24,858 nucleotides of DNA from FEN-1297 sp046705645 (GCA_046705645.1 JBJKQE010000161.1:1-24858), one strand, 5' to 3'; shown: positions 1 to 7,785, counted from the first letter of the stretch. The notes: generated from the letters alone by a model not told the origin. Translations and numbers: made by a program.

Positions 1-533
1 AATGTATCTCTAATGTAATGAAGATCCGGAACATCAGTTAACAAAGCACCAAAGGATGCCAGGATAAAAAATACAATCATTGTATTGAAATAAAGACTGA
101 CATTCTTTTTTTGTTTTAGAAAATAGAGTTCTCTAAAGACCATAAAAATAACGGATACGGATACTAGAATTATAAACGAGTAAAAAAACGAAATTATATT
201 ATCAAAAATACCATGATTGATTTTTCCGGTGTTAATATTTAACAGGCTGCTTAATATTGAATCGGAATAAGTGAACATAAAAAATAATACGGCGTTCAGT
301 ATTCCTACATTAATAACCAAAGCTAACGGATTTATTTTCCTTGCATGGCTAAAATCAATTAAATAAATGATGAGAGAAATAATTGTAAATGCGGTGAGTA
401 AACCTAGAATTATTAAATGTACCGAGGATTCCGTAGTATAAATGAATACTTTGTATATAAATAGAATTATTGTAATTACAATAAAACTCTGAAACTTTAT
501 ATTTCCTTTAAGATTTCCGGTTTTTAATTTCAT
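1..533 (-). CDS. Multi-pass membrane protein, C-terminus cut by window edge
   Basis: An open frame runs from an ATG at 533-531 off the left edge, giving about 177 residues without a stop. The protein starts MKLKTGNLKG and then alternates hydrophobic stretches (around residues 16-34, 40-60, 70-90, 115-138 and 150-167) with short polar loops, so about five membrane segments are visible. No catalytic or binding motif lies in the visible part. Such an N-terminal membrane module could precede a sensor, phosphatase or kinase domain beyond the edge, but nothing here proves it. Only a weak Shine-Dalgarno (TGGAA) precedes the ATG. The upstream gap carries a perfect FNR-like box at 729-742, so its transcription may respond to a Crp/Fnr-type regulator. 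Function unknown. Confidence 0.7.
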   Translation of the reverse strand, partial: MKLKTGNLKGNIKFQSFIVITIILFIYKVFIYTTESSVHLIILGLLTAFTIISLIIYLIDFSHARKINPLALVINVGILNAVLFFMFTYSDSILSSLLNINTGKINHGIFDNIISFFYSFIILVSVSVIFMVFRELYFLKQKKNVSLYFNTMIVFFILASFGALLTDVPDLHYIRDT

Positions 534-851
534 AAACAGAAATTCCAGGTTCTGCAAATTTATTTATAAATCTACCTTTAAAAGATAATCATATTTAGCT
601 AAAGTGTTTAAATAATAATATCTTAATACTTTAACCCAATATTAAATTACTGCAAAATTCTAATTTTGTAAAGAAGAGATGGATGGGCGGAAAATTTCTA
701 GGATAATTGTGAAATACCCGGGAAAGGTTTGATTTTTATCAATTTATGCAGCTATTTACACTGCTAAAAGTGCAATGTAAAATAAATTAATGACGAGTAT
801 CGATATTTTTAACTATAATTTACAGAACATCAGATTTAGAAGGTTAAATCC
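534..851. other. Intergenic region upstream of left-edge gene
   Basis: About 318 bases between the anti-sigma gene and the left-edge membrane protein, both on the minus strand. It holds the FNR-like box at 729-742 and a small imperfect hairpin near 754-772 (seven pairs with one G-U) that lacks a T-run and is at best a weak terminator for the anti-sigma transcript. No credible small gene was seen. Confidence 0.6.
729..742. promoter_or_regulatory. FNR-like box TTGAT-TTTT-ATCAA
   Basis: The 14 bases are a perfect inverted repeat with the exact FNR-family layout, TTGAT-N4-ATCAA. The centre is about 202 bases upstream of the left-edge gene. A -10-like TATCCT lies on the minus strand at 705-700, roughly where a class II activator site centred near -41/-42 would put it. 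The match to the family consensus is seen directly; binding is inferred. A Crp/Fnr protein is encoded at 12933-13616. Confidence 0.5.
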
Positions 852-2420
852 TTAAATTATAACCGGTTTTTTAGATTCCGGCTGAGGAGTATTTTTCTGG
901 AGTTCCTTCTGCAATTTTTCCATTTCTTTTCTAAAGTTTTCCATTTCTTTTTGAAAGTCCTGCAATTCCTTTTGCAGGTCTCTTTGCTGATTAACATTAG
1001 TGGAATCGCTACGGAAAAACCTAAACAAAGAAGCCATAGAATCCGGATTAAAAGAAAAATGATGATTCTTAAATCTTGAATATAATAATGAATCTAATTT
1101 GCGGTTATTAAAATTATAAGCTGAATCGAAACCAAATGCCTTAAAGTTAAAATTCATTCCTTTGGAAGAATCATTATAAAAATATTTGAACTTAAAATTT
1201 TTATGTTTTCCAAGTTCAGGAATATTAAATGAATAATCCTTCATTAGTTTTGAAAGACTGTCAAGATGCACTGTTAAATTATCCATATTAGGCAAAATTA
1301 TCGGCGGAATTATAATATTCGGAATATGAACCTTGCAGTAATTACTGTCAATAAACACTTTGAACTCTTTACCCCACGCCGAGTCCTTTTTAAGTCTTGC
1401 AAAATTGTCTCCAAAGTGAATAGTTATGTCTAAATTCTTATTAAATTCTTTCAAATTTTTATTCAGCTCTTCTGACCACTTCTGCATTTCTTTTCTGAAT
1501 TTATTCTTATCAAAATTAAATGGTTCGGAAAAAATTGAATCCGGCGTAAAGAAAATATATTTATTGCTGTTTGAGGACTTTACTTTACTAATCATTTGAG
1601 CAACAGATTTATTATTATAATAATGCTCAAATCCTGGAGGCAAAACTTTATCCATCTCTTTTTTATTTGCCCTGGCAGCAAATGATATGAGGTCTGCTGT
1701 TAATGCTTTATTATAATTCCAAATATTCGGATTTATTGCTACGGTATTCTTCTCATTTACAAGAACCTGAGATTGTAAATCCGAAGCATATGAAGCAAGG
1801 ATTGAATCCATTTGCTCTTTTTGTTTTACATTAAGGTTTAATCCTTTAACAAATTTTTCAAGGTTATTATTGCCTTCAGTTAATCCGGCAGTTTTAATTT
1901 CGAAAAATTGTTTGCCGTTTTTATCTGCTCCGAATTGTAAAAACTGATGTTTCCGGTTATCCAGAGGTAATTGATGATAAAAAGCAAAATTAAAAATATC
2001 TTCATTAGTTAAATCAGCAGCAAAAAGCAATGGTTTCAAATTTTCCTTATAAAAAGCAGATAGGTTGGACTTTTGCTGTTCAAGTAGTCTATTAATTATT
2101 TGAGGATTATATTTCAGAACAAACATTAAAACAAAGCTTACGGCTACAATACCTAATATAGGGGAAAGCTTTCTTAATTTATGATACCATGGATTTTTAA
2201 TCCTCATTGCAGCAGCTAAACGAGTTTCAAAATAGGGATTTTCATCGATACTTTTTATCGATGAGGCAGTGAGATATTTTAATTTCTTTAATTCGGCAAG
2301 TCTTTCCTGCAGTTCTTTTGAAAATTTTAATTCATCTTCAATTTGTTTTTTTTCGACATCGGAAACTTCATCATCAAGATATGCCGAAAGCATCTCATAT
2401 TTTTTGTATAAAGTTTTCAT
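852..2420 (-). CDS. Membrane-anchored anti-sigma factor with large periplasmic domain
   Basis: It probably holds the ECF sigma factor encoded immediately upstream at the membrane until an envelope signal arrives. The first ~50 residues (LSAYLDDEVSDVEK, then a charged helix) resemble the N-terminal sigma-binding domain of anti-sigma factors, but without the His-x3-Cys-x2-Cys zinc motif. One membrane helix lies near residues 86-103, so about 420 residues face the periplasm. That part is rich in Asn, Phe and Lys and ends in a regular heptad coiled coil (about residues 482-508) and a Pro/Lys tail. Start choice: AAGGAG at 2434-2429 sits 8 bases before ATG 2420 and 5 before an in-frame GTG at 2423. 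The ATG overlaps the sigma stop by one base, which implies translational coupling. The periplasmic part is not a family I recognise. Confidence 0.8.
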   Translation of the reverse strand: MKTLYKKYEMLSAYLDDEVSDVEKKQIEDELKFSKELQERLAELKKLKYLTASSIKSIDENPYFETRLAAAMRIKNPWYHKLRKLSPILGIVAVSFVLMFVLKYNPQIINRLLEQQKSNLSAFYKENLKPLLFAADLTNEDIFNFAFYHQLPLDNRKHQFLQFGADKNGKQFFEIKTAGLTEGNNNLEKFVKGLNLNVKQKEQMDSILASYASDLQSQVLVNEKNTVAINPNIWNYNKALTADLISFAARANKKEMDKVLPPGFEHYYNNKSVAQMISKVKSSNSNKYIFFTPDSIFSEPFNFDKNKFRKEMQKWSEELNKNLKEFNKNLDITIHFGDNFARLKKDSAWGKEFKVFIDSNYCKVHIPNIIIPPIILPNMDNLTVHLDSLSKLMKDYSFNIPELGKHKNFKFKYFYNDSSKGMNFNFKAFGFDSAYNFNNRKLDSLLYSRFKNHHFSFNPDSMASLFRFFRSDSTNVNQQRDLQKELQDFQKEMENFRKEMEKLQKELQKNTPQPESKKPVII

Positions 2421-3013
2421 CACATAAGCTCCTTGGCATAAGGTTTCAATATATCCCGCAAACCTTCTCTAGCCCTAAATATCCTCGACTTAACCGTCCC
2501 TATTTCACATTGAACTGATTCTGCAATTTCCTGGTAACTTAATCCTTCAATATCTTTTAAAAGAAGCGGAACCCTTAATTTATCCGGTAATTTTGATATT
2601 GCATTCTGAACTATCTCCTTAATATCCGAATCCTCGGGGGTTGGAGAATAACCTAATTCCTCTTCCGAGTCCTTTATAGGAGAGAAGATATTTCTAATCT
2701 TCATTTTCCTTAAATGATCTTTACACTTATTTACGGTAATTCTGTAAAGCCATGTTGTAAACTGAGATTCGAACCTGAAATTGTTAAGATTTTTATAAAT
2801 TGTTAAAAATACTTCTTGAGCAACATCATCAACTAAATCATGATTCCCGATTGTTAAGTAAATTATATTTCTTACCTTTTCTTTATGGCGCTGCACAAGA
2901 GTATTAAACGTAGATTCATCACCTTCTATGAATCTTTTTATCAGCGAAAAATCATCATCTAAATTTAATATCTGAGGATAAACCAAATCTTTTATCTTTT
3001 TATTGTTTTTCAT
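2420..3013 (-). CDS. ECF-type RNA polymerase sigma factor
   Basis: A 197-residue sigma factor of the extracytoplasmic-function (RpoE-like) group. Region 2 spans about residues 35-105, with the -10-binding segment around DDVAQEVFLTIYKNL and TTWLYRITVNKCKDHLRK. Region 4 spans about 135-190, with a helix-turn-helix in LSYQEIAESVQCEIGTVKSR. Regions 1.1 and 3 are absent, as expected for the group. It carries about 20 more residues before region 2 than many relatives. No Shine-Dalgarno precedes the ATG; instead an ECF-like promoter ends five bases before it, suggesting leaderless translation and autoregulation. The stop overlaps the start of the anti-sigma gene. Confidence 0.93.
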   Translation of the reverse strand: MKNNKKIKDLVYPQILNLDDDFSLIKRFIEGDESTFNTLVQRHKEKVRNIIYLTIGNHDLVDDVAQEVFLTIYKNLNNFRFESQFTTWLYRITVNKCKDHLRKMKIRNIFSPIKDSEEELGYSPTPEDSDIKEIVQNAISKLPDKLRVPLLLKDIEGLSYQEIAESVQCEIGTVKSRIFRAREGLRDILKPYAKELM

Positions 3014-3344
3014 GATTTTAGACGTAAACTCTATACATTTGTTCCCTAAAATAATTATTCTATGGCTAAATCAAACCTAATTTTAAATGAATAGTTATTT
3101 ATTATGATAAGCGATATTATTTAATTACTTAAGGTAAAAATTTGAAAAATCTAATAATTTGGCCTCCTTATTTATTATATTTTCCTAAATAACAAATAGC
3201 CTTTTTGTTTAAGATAAGAAAATTATTTAAAAAATAAGTATTTTTGGTAGCAATTTAATCTTAAGTTATTTAGTTTTGAACTGCTTCCTATTGCATAAAT
3301 AGCACTATCTAATTAAATTGAAAATCAAATTAAAGGAGTTATTC
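3014..3344. other. Divergent intergenic region, sigma factor / STAS gene
   Basis: About 330 AT-rich bases between the sigma gene (minus) and the STAS gene (plus). The sigma-proximal end holds the ECF-like promoter at 3019-3045. On the STAS side a TTGAAC at 3276-3281 could be a -35 element, but no well-spaced -10 follows. No small gene or stable hairpin was seen. Confidence 0.55.
3019..3045 (-). promoter_or_regulatory. Putative ECF promoter GGAAC-N16-CGTCTA, autoregulatory
   Basis: On the minus strand GGAAC (3045-3041) is followed after exactly 16 bases by CGTCTA (3024-3019). This agrees with the GGAAC / CGTC-type -35 and -10 elements known for many ECF sigma factors. It sits directly before the ECF sigma gene at 3013. 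Only five bases separate the -10 element from the ATG, so transcription should begin at or next to the start codon. The pattern is seen; recognition by this sigma factor is inferred. Confidence 0.55.
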
Positions 3345-3686
3345 ATGAAAACCAAAGTAGTTGAACAATACAACGCCGTTGTAATTGAACTTAAAGGCAA
3401 TGTTATGGGAGGAGACGATACAAAAGAATTTAATGAACTTCTTCATAAATATTTAGATGAAGGTAAGAAAAATATAGTTGTTGATTTATCCGAAGTTAAA
3501 TTTATGAATAGCTCAGGTCTAGGTATGCTTATAGGCGGACTAACTAGTATGAAAAAGGGTAACGGACATTTGAAATTAGCAAGAACAACCGAAAAAATCG
3601 AGAGTTTATTGGTTATTACCAAACTAATAACAATTTTCGAATCTTATGATACGGTTGACGAAGCAATCAAGAGCTTTTCAAACTAA
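3345..3686 (+). CDS. STAS-domain anti-anti-sigma-factor-like protein
   Basis: A 113-residue single STAS domain of the SpoIIAA/RsbV kind. In that family a serine is phosphorylated by a partner-switching kinase, and the unphosphorylated form releases a regulatory partner. The signature is clear: KNIVVDLSEVKFMNSSGLGM around residues 42-61, with the phosphorylatable serine in the SSG triplet; Asn replaces the more usual Asp before it. I chose ATG 3345 because AAAGGAG at 3332-3338 lies six bases before it; a TTG at 3318 would put that site inside the coding frame. No RsbW-like kinase or SpoIIE-like phosphatase is visible nearby, so its partners are probably elsewhere or in the truncated left-edge gene. 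A terminator follows, so it looks monocistronic. Confidence 0.9.
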   Translation: MKTKVVEQYNAVVIELKGNVMGGDDTKEFNELLHKYLDEGKKNIVVDLSEVKFMNSSGLGMLIGGLTSMKKGNGHLKLARTTEKIESLLVITKLITIFESYDTVDEAIKSFSN

Positions 3687-3710
3687 TATTTTATTAAATA
3701 TTAATTTTTT

Positions 3711-3747
3711 AAAAACTCCGGGTTTCAGGATTCGGAGTTTTTATTTT
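3711..3747 (+). terminator. Rho-independent terminator after STAS gene
   Basis: A perfect 10-bp stem (AAAAACTCCG at 3711-3720 with CGGAGTTTTT at 3733-3742) closes a 12-base loop and ends in a T-rich run. It lies 25 bases after the STAS stop and just before purA. Confidence 0.85.
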
Positions 3748-3794
3748 GCTTGGACAATTCTTGTTTTAGTAAATTTTTATTAAGGAAAAAATTA

Positions 3795-5066
3795 ATGAGC
3801 ACTACAGTACTTGTGGGGAGCCAATGGGGAGATGAAGGCAAAGGTAAAATCGTAGATATATTAAGTGAAAAGTATGATATAGTTACAAGATATCAGGGCG
3901 GCGCAAATGCGGGGCACACCGTAGAAATTGGAGAAAAAAAATTTATTTTGCATCTTATTCCATCCGGTATATTAAGGGAAAATGTAATCTGCGTAATCGG
4001 TAACGGTGTTGTTATTGATCCAACCGCTTTGTTGGATGAAATAAATTTACTTGAGAAGAATAATATAAAAGTCGGCGGCAGGTTATTTATCAGTCATAAC
4101 GCCCATCTGATTATGCCTTACCATAAATTATTAGACTCAATAAGCGAAAGCGGAGAGAACAAAATCGGAACTACAGGGAGAGGAATTGGCCCTTGCTATA
4201 TAGATAAGTACGCAAGAAAAGGAATTAAGATTGTTGATTTACTAAATCGCAAAGTATTAGAGGAAAAGATAAGGGAAAACTTAAAAGAAAAAAATAATCT
4301 GCTTAAAAAAGTATACGAACATGAGGAATTGGATGTTGAAGAAATCATTAAGCAGTATGTCGAATTCGACAAGAATATTGATAAGTACATAAAAGATGTC
4401 CCTTCATACTTAAACAATGCAATAGCAGAAGGGAAATCAATTTTACTTGAAGGCGCGCAGGGTGCATTGCTTGATGTTGACCATGGTACATATCCTTATG
4501 TAACATCATCTAGCCCCACCTCCGGCGGCGCTTGCACCGGCACAGGGATTCCCCCGACTAAAATAGATAACGTAGTAGGCATAGTTAAAGCTTATACTAC
4601 AAGAGTCGGCTTCGGCCCTTTTCCCACCGAACTAATTAACGATGAAGGAGAAAAATTAAGAAAAATAGGAGCGGAATATGGTGCAACTACCGGACGTCCT
4701 AGAAGATGCGGATGGTTTGATGCATTCTTAGTCGGTTACTCGGCTATGATAAACGGTATTGATTCCGTTGCAGTTACAAAGCTTGATGTTTTAAGCGGCT
4801 TTGAAAATATAAAAGTATGTGTAGGATATGAATTAAACGGAAAGCTGTTAAAATCATTTCCAACAGATGTTGAACGTCTTTCTTCCGTTAAACCTGTTTA
4901 TGAAATTTTACCCGGATGGAACAGTGATATTTCAAAATGTTTATCTTATTCGGAACTGCCTAATAAAACTAAAGATTATTTAAACTTTATTTCTGAGAAA
5001 TCCGGGATAAAAATTAAAATTGTATCTGTTGGACCAAAACGTCAACAAACTTTTTTTGTTGAGTAA
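3795..5066 (+). CDS. purA: Adenylosuccinate synthetase
   Basis: Joins IMP and aspartate using GTP to make adenylosuccinate, the first committed step from IMP to AMP, in the cytoplasm. The 423-residue length is normal. The N-terminus holds the family GTP-binding motif WGDEGKGK (about residues 12-19) and the substrate loop GANAGHTV. Later come GTTGRGIGPCY, the switch segment QGALLDVDHGTYPYVTSSSP, the arginine-bearing TTRVGFGPFPTE and TGRPRRCGWFD, and the GTP-base motif TKLDVL. I chose ATG 3795 because AAGGA lies eight bases before it and it gives the family's usual N-terminus; an in-frame TTG at 3750 lies in the T-run of the preceding terminator. It appears to be transcribed alone, between two terminators. 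Confidence 0.98.
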   Translation: MSTTVLVGSQWGDEGKGKIVDILSEKYDIVTRYQGGANAGHTVEIGEKKFILHLIPSGILRENVICVIGNGVVIDPTALLDEINLLEKNNIKVGGRLFISHNAHLIMPYHKLLDSISESGENKIGTTGRGIGPCYIDKYARKGIKIVDLLNRKVLEEKIRENLKEKNNLLKKVYEHEELDVEEIIKQYVEFDKNIDKYIKDVPSYLNNAIAEGKSILLEGAQGALLDVDHGTYPYVTSSSPTSGGACTGTGIPPTKIDNVVGIVKAYTTRVGFGPFPTELINDEGEKLRKIGAEYGATTGRPRRCGWFDAFLVGYSAMINGIDSVAVTKLDVLSGFENIKVCVGYELNGKLLKSFPTDVERLSSVKPVYEILPGWNSDISKCLSYSELPNKTKDYLNFISEKSGIKIKIVSVGPKRQQTFFVE

Positions 5067-5068
5067 CC

Positions 5069-5100
5069 CTGAGAATGGGGAGATTTTCAGTTTAATCTTT
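5069..5100 (+). terminator. Probable rho-independent terminator after purA
   Basis: CTGAGAAT (5069-5076) pairs with ATTTTCAG (5083-5090), eight pairs with one G-U, around a six-base loop, followed by TTTAATCTTT. It begins three bases after the purA stop. The stem is weak, but position and T-run fit. Confidence 0.6.
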
Positions 5101-5207
5101 CATAATTTTCCAAAAATTACCGATTGATTTTTATTTCAATTAGTGTAATCTAAGTGATATTTCAGATTTTAAAATTAAATGGCAGTTAAATATTAGGAAT
5201 TTAATAT

Positions 5208-6425
5208 ATGAAAATGTCCGGCGGTCCTGCCTCATTAAACATTAAAATAGCATTACTTATAATAGCAATTTTGATAGCTGGTGGAACTTTATATTACACA
5301 CAAAACCTAGTTAATAAGCTTCAATCAACCGAACGGAAAATAGTTCAACTGTATGCCAAAGGTTTAGAATATTTAGCAAATACTACAAGATCTGACGTTG
5401 ACATCACCTTCCTTTTTGAAAATATATTGAAACCAATTGATTTCCCTTTAATAAATACCGGTCCCGACAATAAAGTTAAATTCGATAATAAATATGATAT
5501 TAAAAATGTTAAAAATATTCCTTATGATACTTCATTAACAAACACCCAACTGGAAAAATTCTTTAATGATAAAATTACAGAAATGGATAAAGAGCATAAG
5601 CCAATAGCAGTAACATATAAGGATACTGTCGTTCTTCAAAGAATTCATTATGGAGATTCGGAATTAATAAATCAGCTTAAATATTACCCGTATTTGCAAA
5701 TACTTATTGCAGGGCTCTTTATAATACTCGGTTATATCGGCTTTAGTAATATTAAAAGAAGCGAACAAAGCAACATTTGGGTGGGAATGGCTAAAGAAAC
5801 TGCTCATCAATTCGGAACGCCGATATCAAGCTTAATGGGATGGCTTGAAATGCTTAAAATTAACTTCAAGGATCCTGATAAAGTTGTAGATATTACGGAA
5901 GAAATTAATAATGACGTTGAAAAATTAAGTAAGATAACTTACCGTTTCTCCAAAATTGGCGCTTCGCCTGAACTAAAAGAATTAATAGTCTATGATGAAA
6001 TAAAAAAAGTTGTTGATTATTTCCAAAGACGGCTGCCTCAAACCGGTAGAAGTGTAGAATTGACAATTGATGGTGACAGAGAATCTAAGACTAAGCTTAA
6101 TTCCGAATTGTTTGAATGGGTTATTGAGAACTTAATTAAAAACTCCTTGGATGCCATGGATCAAAAACAAGGAAGCATAAAAATAGATGTAAAAAGTGAG
6201 CATAACAATATAGAAATTGAAGTATCCGATACCGGCAAAGGAATAGATTTAAAAAGGAGAAAAGATGTTTTCAGGCCTGGTTACAGCACAAAAAGAAGGG
6301 GCTGGGGATTGGGATTAAGTTTATCTAAAAGAATAATTGAAACTTATCATCAAGGCAAAATATATGTTAAATCTTCAATCCCCGGTGAAGGAACAACTTT
6401 TAAAATAATATTGAGGAAGGGTTAA
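5208..6425 (+). CDS. Membrane sensor histidine kinase
   Basis: A 405-residue sensor kinase that should autophosphorylate a histidine and pass the phosphate to a response regulator. Two membrane helices (about residues 11-30 and 162-180) enclose a ~130-residue extracytoplasmic sensor region of no known type. No HAMP domain is obvious between helix two and the H-box GMAKETAHQFGTP (phosphoacceptor His200). The ATPase domain has the N-box ENLIKNSLDAM, G1 DTGKGI, the F-box region RPGYSTKRRGWGLGL and the G2 glycines. AGGA nine bases before ATG 5208 supports the start; a second ATG follows two codons later. No response regulator gene adjoins it, so its partner is unlinked. Its stop overlaps that of convergent nadA. 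Confidence 0.92.
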   Translation: MKMSGGPASLNIKIALLIIAILIAGGTLYYTQNLVNKLQSTERKIVQLYAKGLEYLANTTRSDVDITFLFENILKPIDFPLINTGPDNKVKFDNKYDIKNVKNIPYDTSLTNTQLEKFFNDKITEMDKEHKPIAVTYKDTVVLQRIHYGDSELINQLKYYPYLQILIAGLFIILGYIGFSNIKRSEQSNIWVGMAKETAHQFGTPISSLMGWLEMLKINFKDPDKVVDITEEINNDVEKLSKITYRFSKIGASPELKELIVYDEIKKVVDYFQRRLPQTGRSVELTIDGDRESKTKLNSELFEWVIENLIKNSLDAMDQKQGSIKIDVKSEHNNIEIEVSDTGKGIDLKRRKDVFRPGYSTKRRGWGLGLSLSKRIIETYHQGKIYVKSSIPGEGTTFKIILRKG

Positions 6426-7366
6426 CTCATCTCAAGCATTTTTTCTATAGGTATCAATGCTTGCTTTAAAACAAATTCATTCAACTGAATTTCCGGTTTT
6501 TTATCTCTCATGCAAAGATATAATTTTTCAAGCGTATTAAGTTTCATATAAGGACATTCATTACAATTACAATTTTTTTCCGGTGGAGCGGCAATAAATT
6601 TTTTATTCGGTGCAAATTTTTCCATTTGATGAAGAATACCAGCTTCGGTTGCAACAATGTATACGAAAGCAGAATCTTCCTGAACATACTTTAATAATTT
6701 TGTTGTTGAGCCGATAAAATCAGATCTTCTTAAAATAACTTCTTCACATTCAGGATGGGCTATTATTTTAGCTTCTGGATTTTGAATTTTTAAATCAATT
6801 ATTTTCCTTTCACTGAACGTCTCATGAACGATGCAGGAGCCGTCCCATAAAAGCATTTCTCTTCCGGTCTTTTTTATTAAATACTTGCCGAGATTTCTAT
6901 CAGGAGAAAAAATAATTTGCCGGGTACGAGGAATTTGGTTTATAATTTTTTCTGCATTACTTGAAGTGCAAATTATATCACTTAATGCTTTTACTTCTGC
7001 ACTACAGTTTATATAAGTTATTGCAATATGGTCAGGGTGCTTCTTTCTAAAAGCACTGAATGTAGATGATGGACAACTATCGGCTAGAGAACATCCTGCT
7101 TCTAAATCAGGCAGCAAAACCAATTTGTTAGGATTTAATATCTTAGCCGTTTCAGCCATAAAATGAACACCTGCAAATACTATAACGTCTGCATCTGTGG
7201 ATTTGGCTTTTCTAGCTAGTTCCAGACTATCGCCAATAAAATCTGCAATATCCTGAACTTCCGAATTTTGATAATAATGTGCTAAAATAACAGCATTTAA
7301 TTTTTTTTTCAGTTTTATTATTTCTTCTTCTAAGTCAATGTCCAGTTCTAAATTAGATTTGTTCAT
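6422..7366 (-). CDS. nadA: Quinolinate synthase A
   Basis: Condenses iminoaspartate with dihydroxyacetone phosphate to quinolinate in de novo NAD synthesis; a cytoplasmic [4Fe-4S] enzyme. The 314-residue length fits the shorter NadA form. Visible family motifs are LAHYYQNSEVQDIADFIGDS near residues 28-47, AGVHFMAETAKIL, DLEAGCSLADSCP, WDGSCIVHE, HPECEE and CNECPYMKLN. The expected cluster ligands are Cys92, Cys178 and Cys271. No nadB or nadC adjoins it; the nearest upstream gene is 609 bases away, so it should have its own promoter. GAGAA precedes the ATG at a plausible distance. The stop shares the palindrome TTAA with the stop of the histidine kinase. Confidence 0.97.
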   Translation of the reverse strand: MNKSNLELDIDLEEEIIKLKKKLNAVILAHYYQNSEVQDIADFIGDSLELARKAKSTDADVIVFAGVHFMAETAKILNPNKLVLLPDLEAGCSLADSCPSSTFSAFRKKHPDHIAITYINCSAEVKALSDIICTSSNAEKIINQIPRTRQIIFSPDRNLGKYLIKKTGREMLLWDGSCIVHETFSERKIIDLKIQNPEAKIIAHPECEEVILRRSDFIGSTTKLLKYVQEDSAFVYIVATEAGILHQMEKFAPNKKFIAAPPEKNCNCNECPYMKLNTLEKLYLCMRDKKPEIQLNEFVLKQALIPIEKMLEMS

Positions 7367-7580
7367 AATTTATTTCTCAAAAAAATATTTTAAATAAAAT
7401 TTTTATATCATAAAAAGTGTATCAAAATAGATCTTTATTAATGACAATCTTGAAATAAAACAAGCACAAATTAAAATTCATTCCAAAATTAAACTATTTT
7501 AAATGGCATTGAAGTTGGGCAATAATGCTTGAAATAGATAAATACTTTAAGCAACCCTTCTAAATAAATTCAATCATAAA

Positions 7581-7613
7581 GTTGACGGGTTTAATCCTTC
7601 AAAGCCCGTCAAC
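7581..7613. repeat. 9-bp inverted repeat, possible terminator or leader hairpin
   Basis: GTTGACGGG (7581-7589) and CCCGTCAAC (7605-7613) are perfect complements around a 15-base loop. Neither flank has a clean T-run: the plus side continues with a pyrimidine stretch and the minus side with TTTATGATTG. It is therefore a stable hairpin of uncertain role, about 215 bases upstream of nadA. Confidence 0.6.
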
Positions 7614-7785
7614 TCCTCTCTAATTTAACAAAAATTTTTATTCAAAATTATTTATGCAATCACAGAATTTTTATTCTTTTTTACTAATCGGGAAATATGT
7701 AAATGTACAAGTAATATTTACATGTAATTTTTATTTTGAATGTCAAAATGCTTAAAAATCGCTAGAATACGCAATATATTTAGCT

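Noticed and set aside
5123..5140. ATTGA-N8-TCAAT inverted repeat before the histidine kinase, considered as an FNR-like or Crp-like site.
   Set aside because: Arms are only five bases, spacing does not match FNR or CRP, and such repeats are common by chance in AT-rich DNA.
7654..7758. A 34-codon plus-strand frame in the nadA-aroB gap.
   Set aside because: No ribosome site, AT-driven composition, and it overlaps an inverted repeat.
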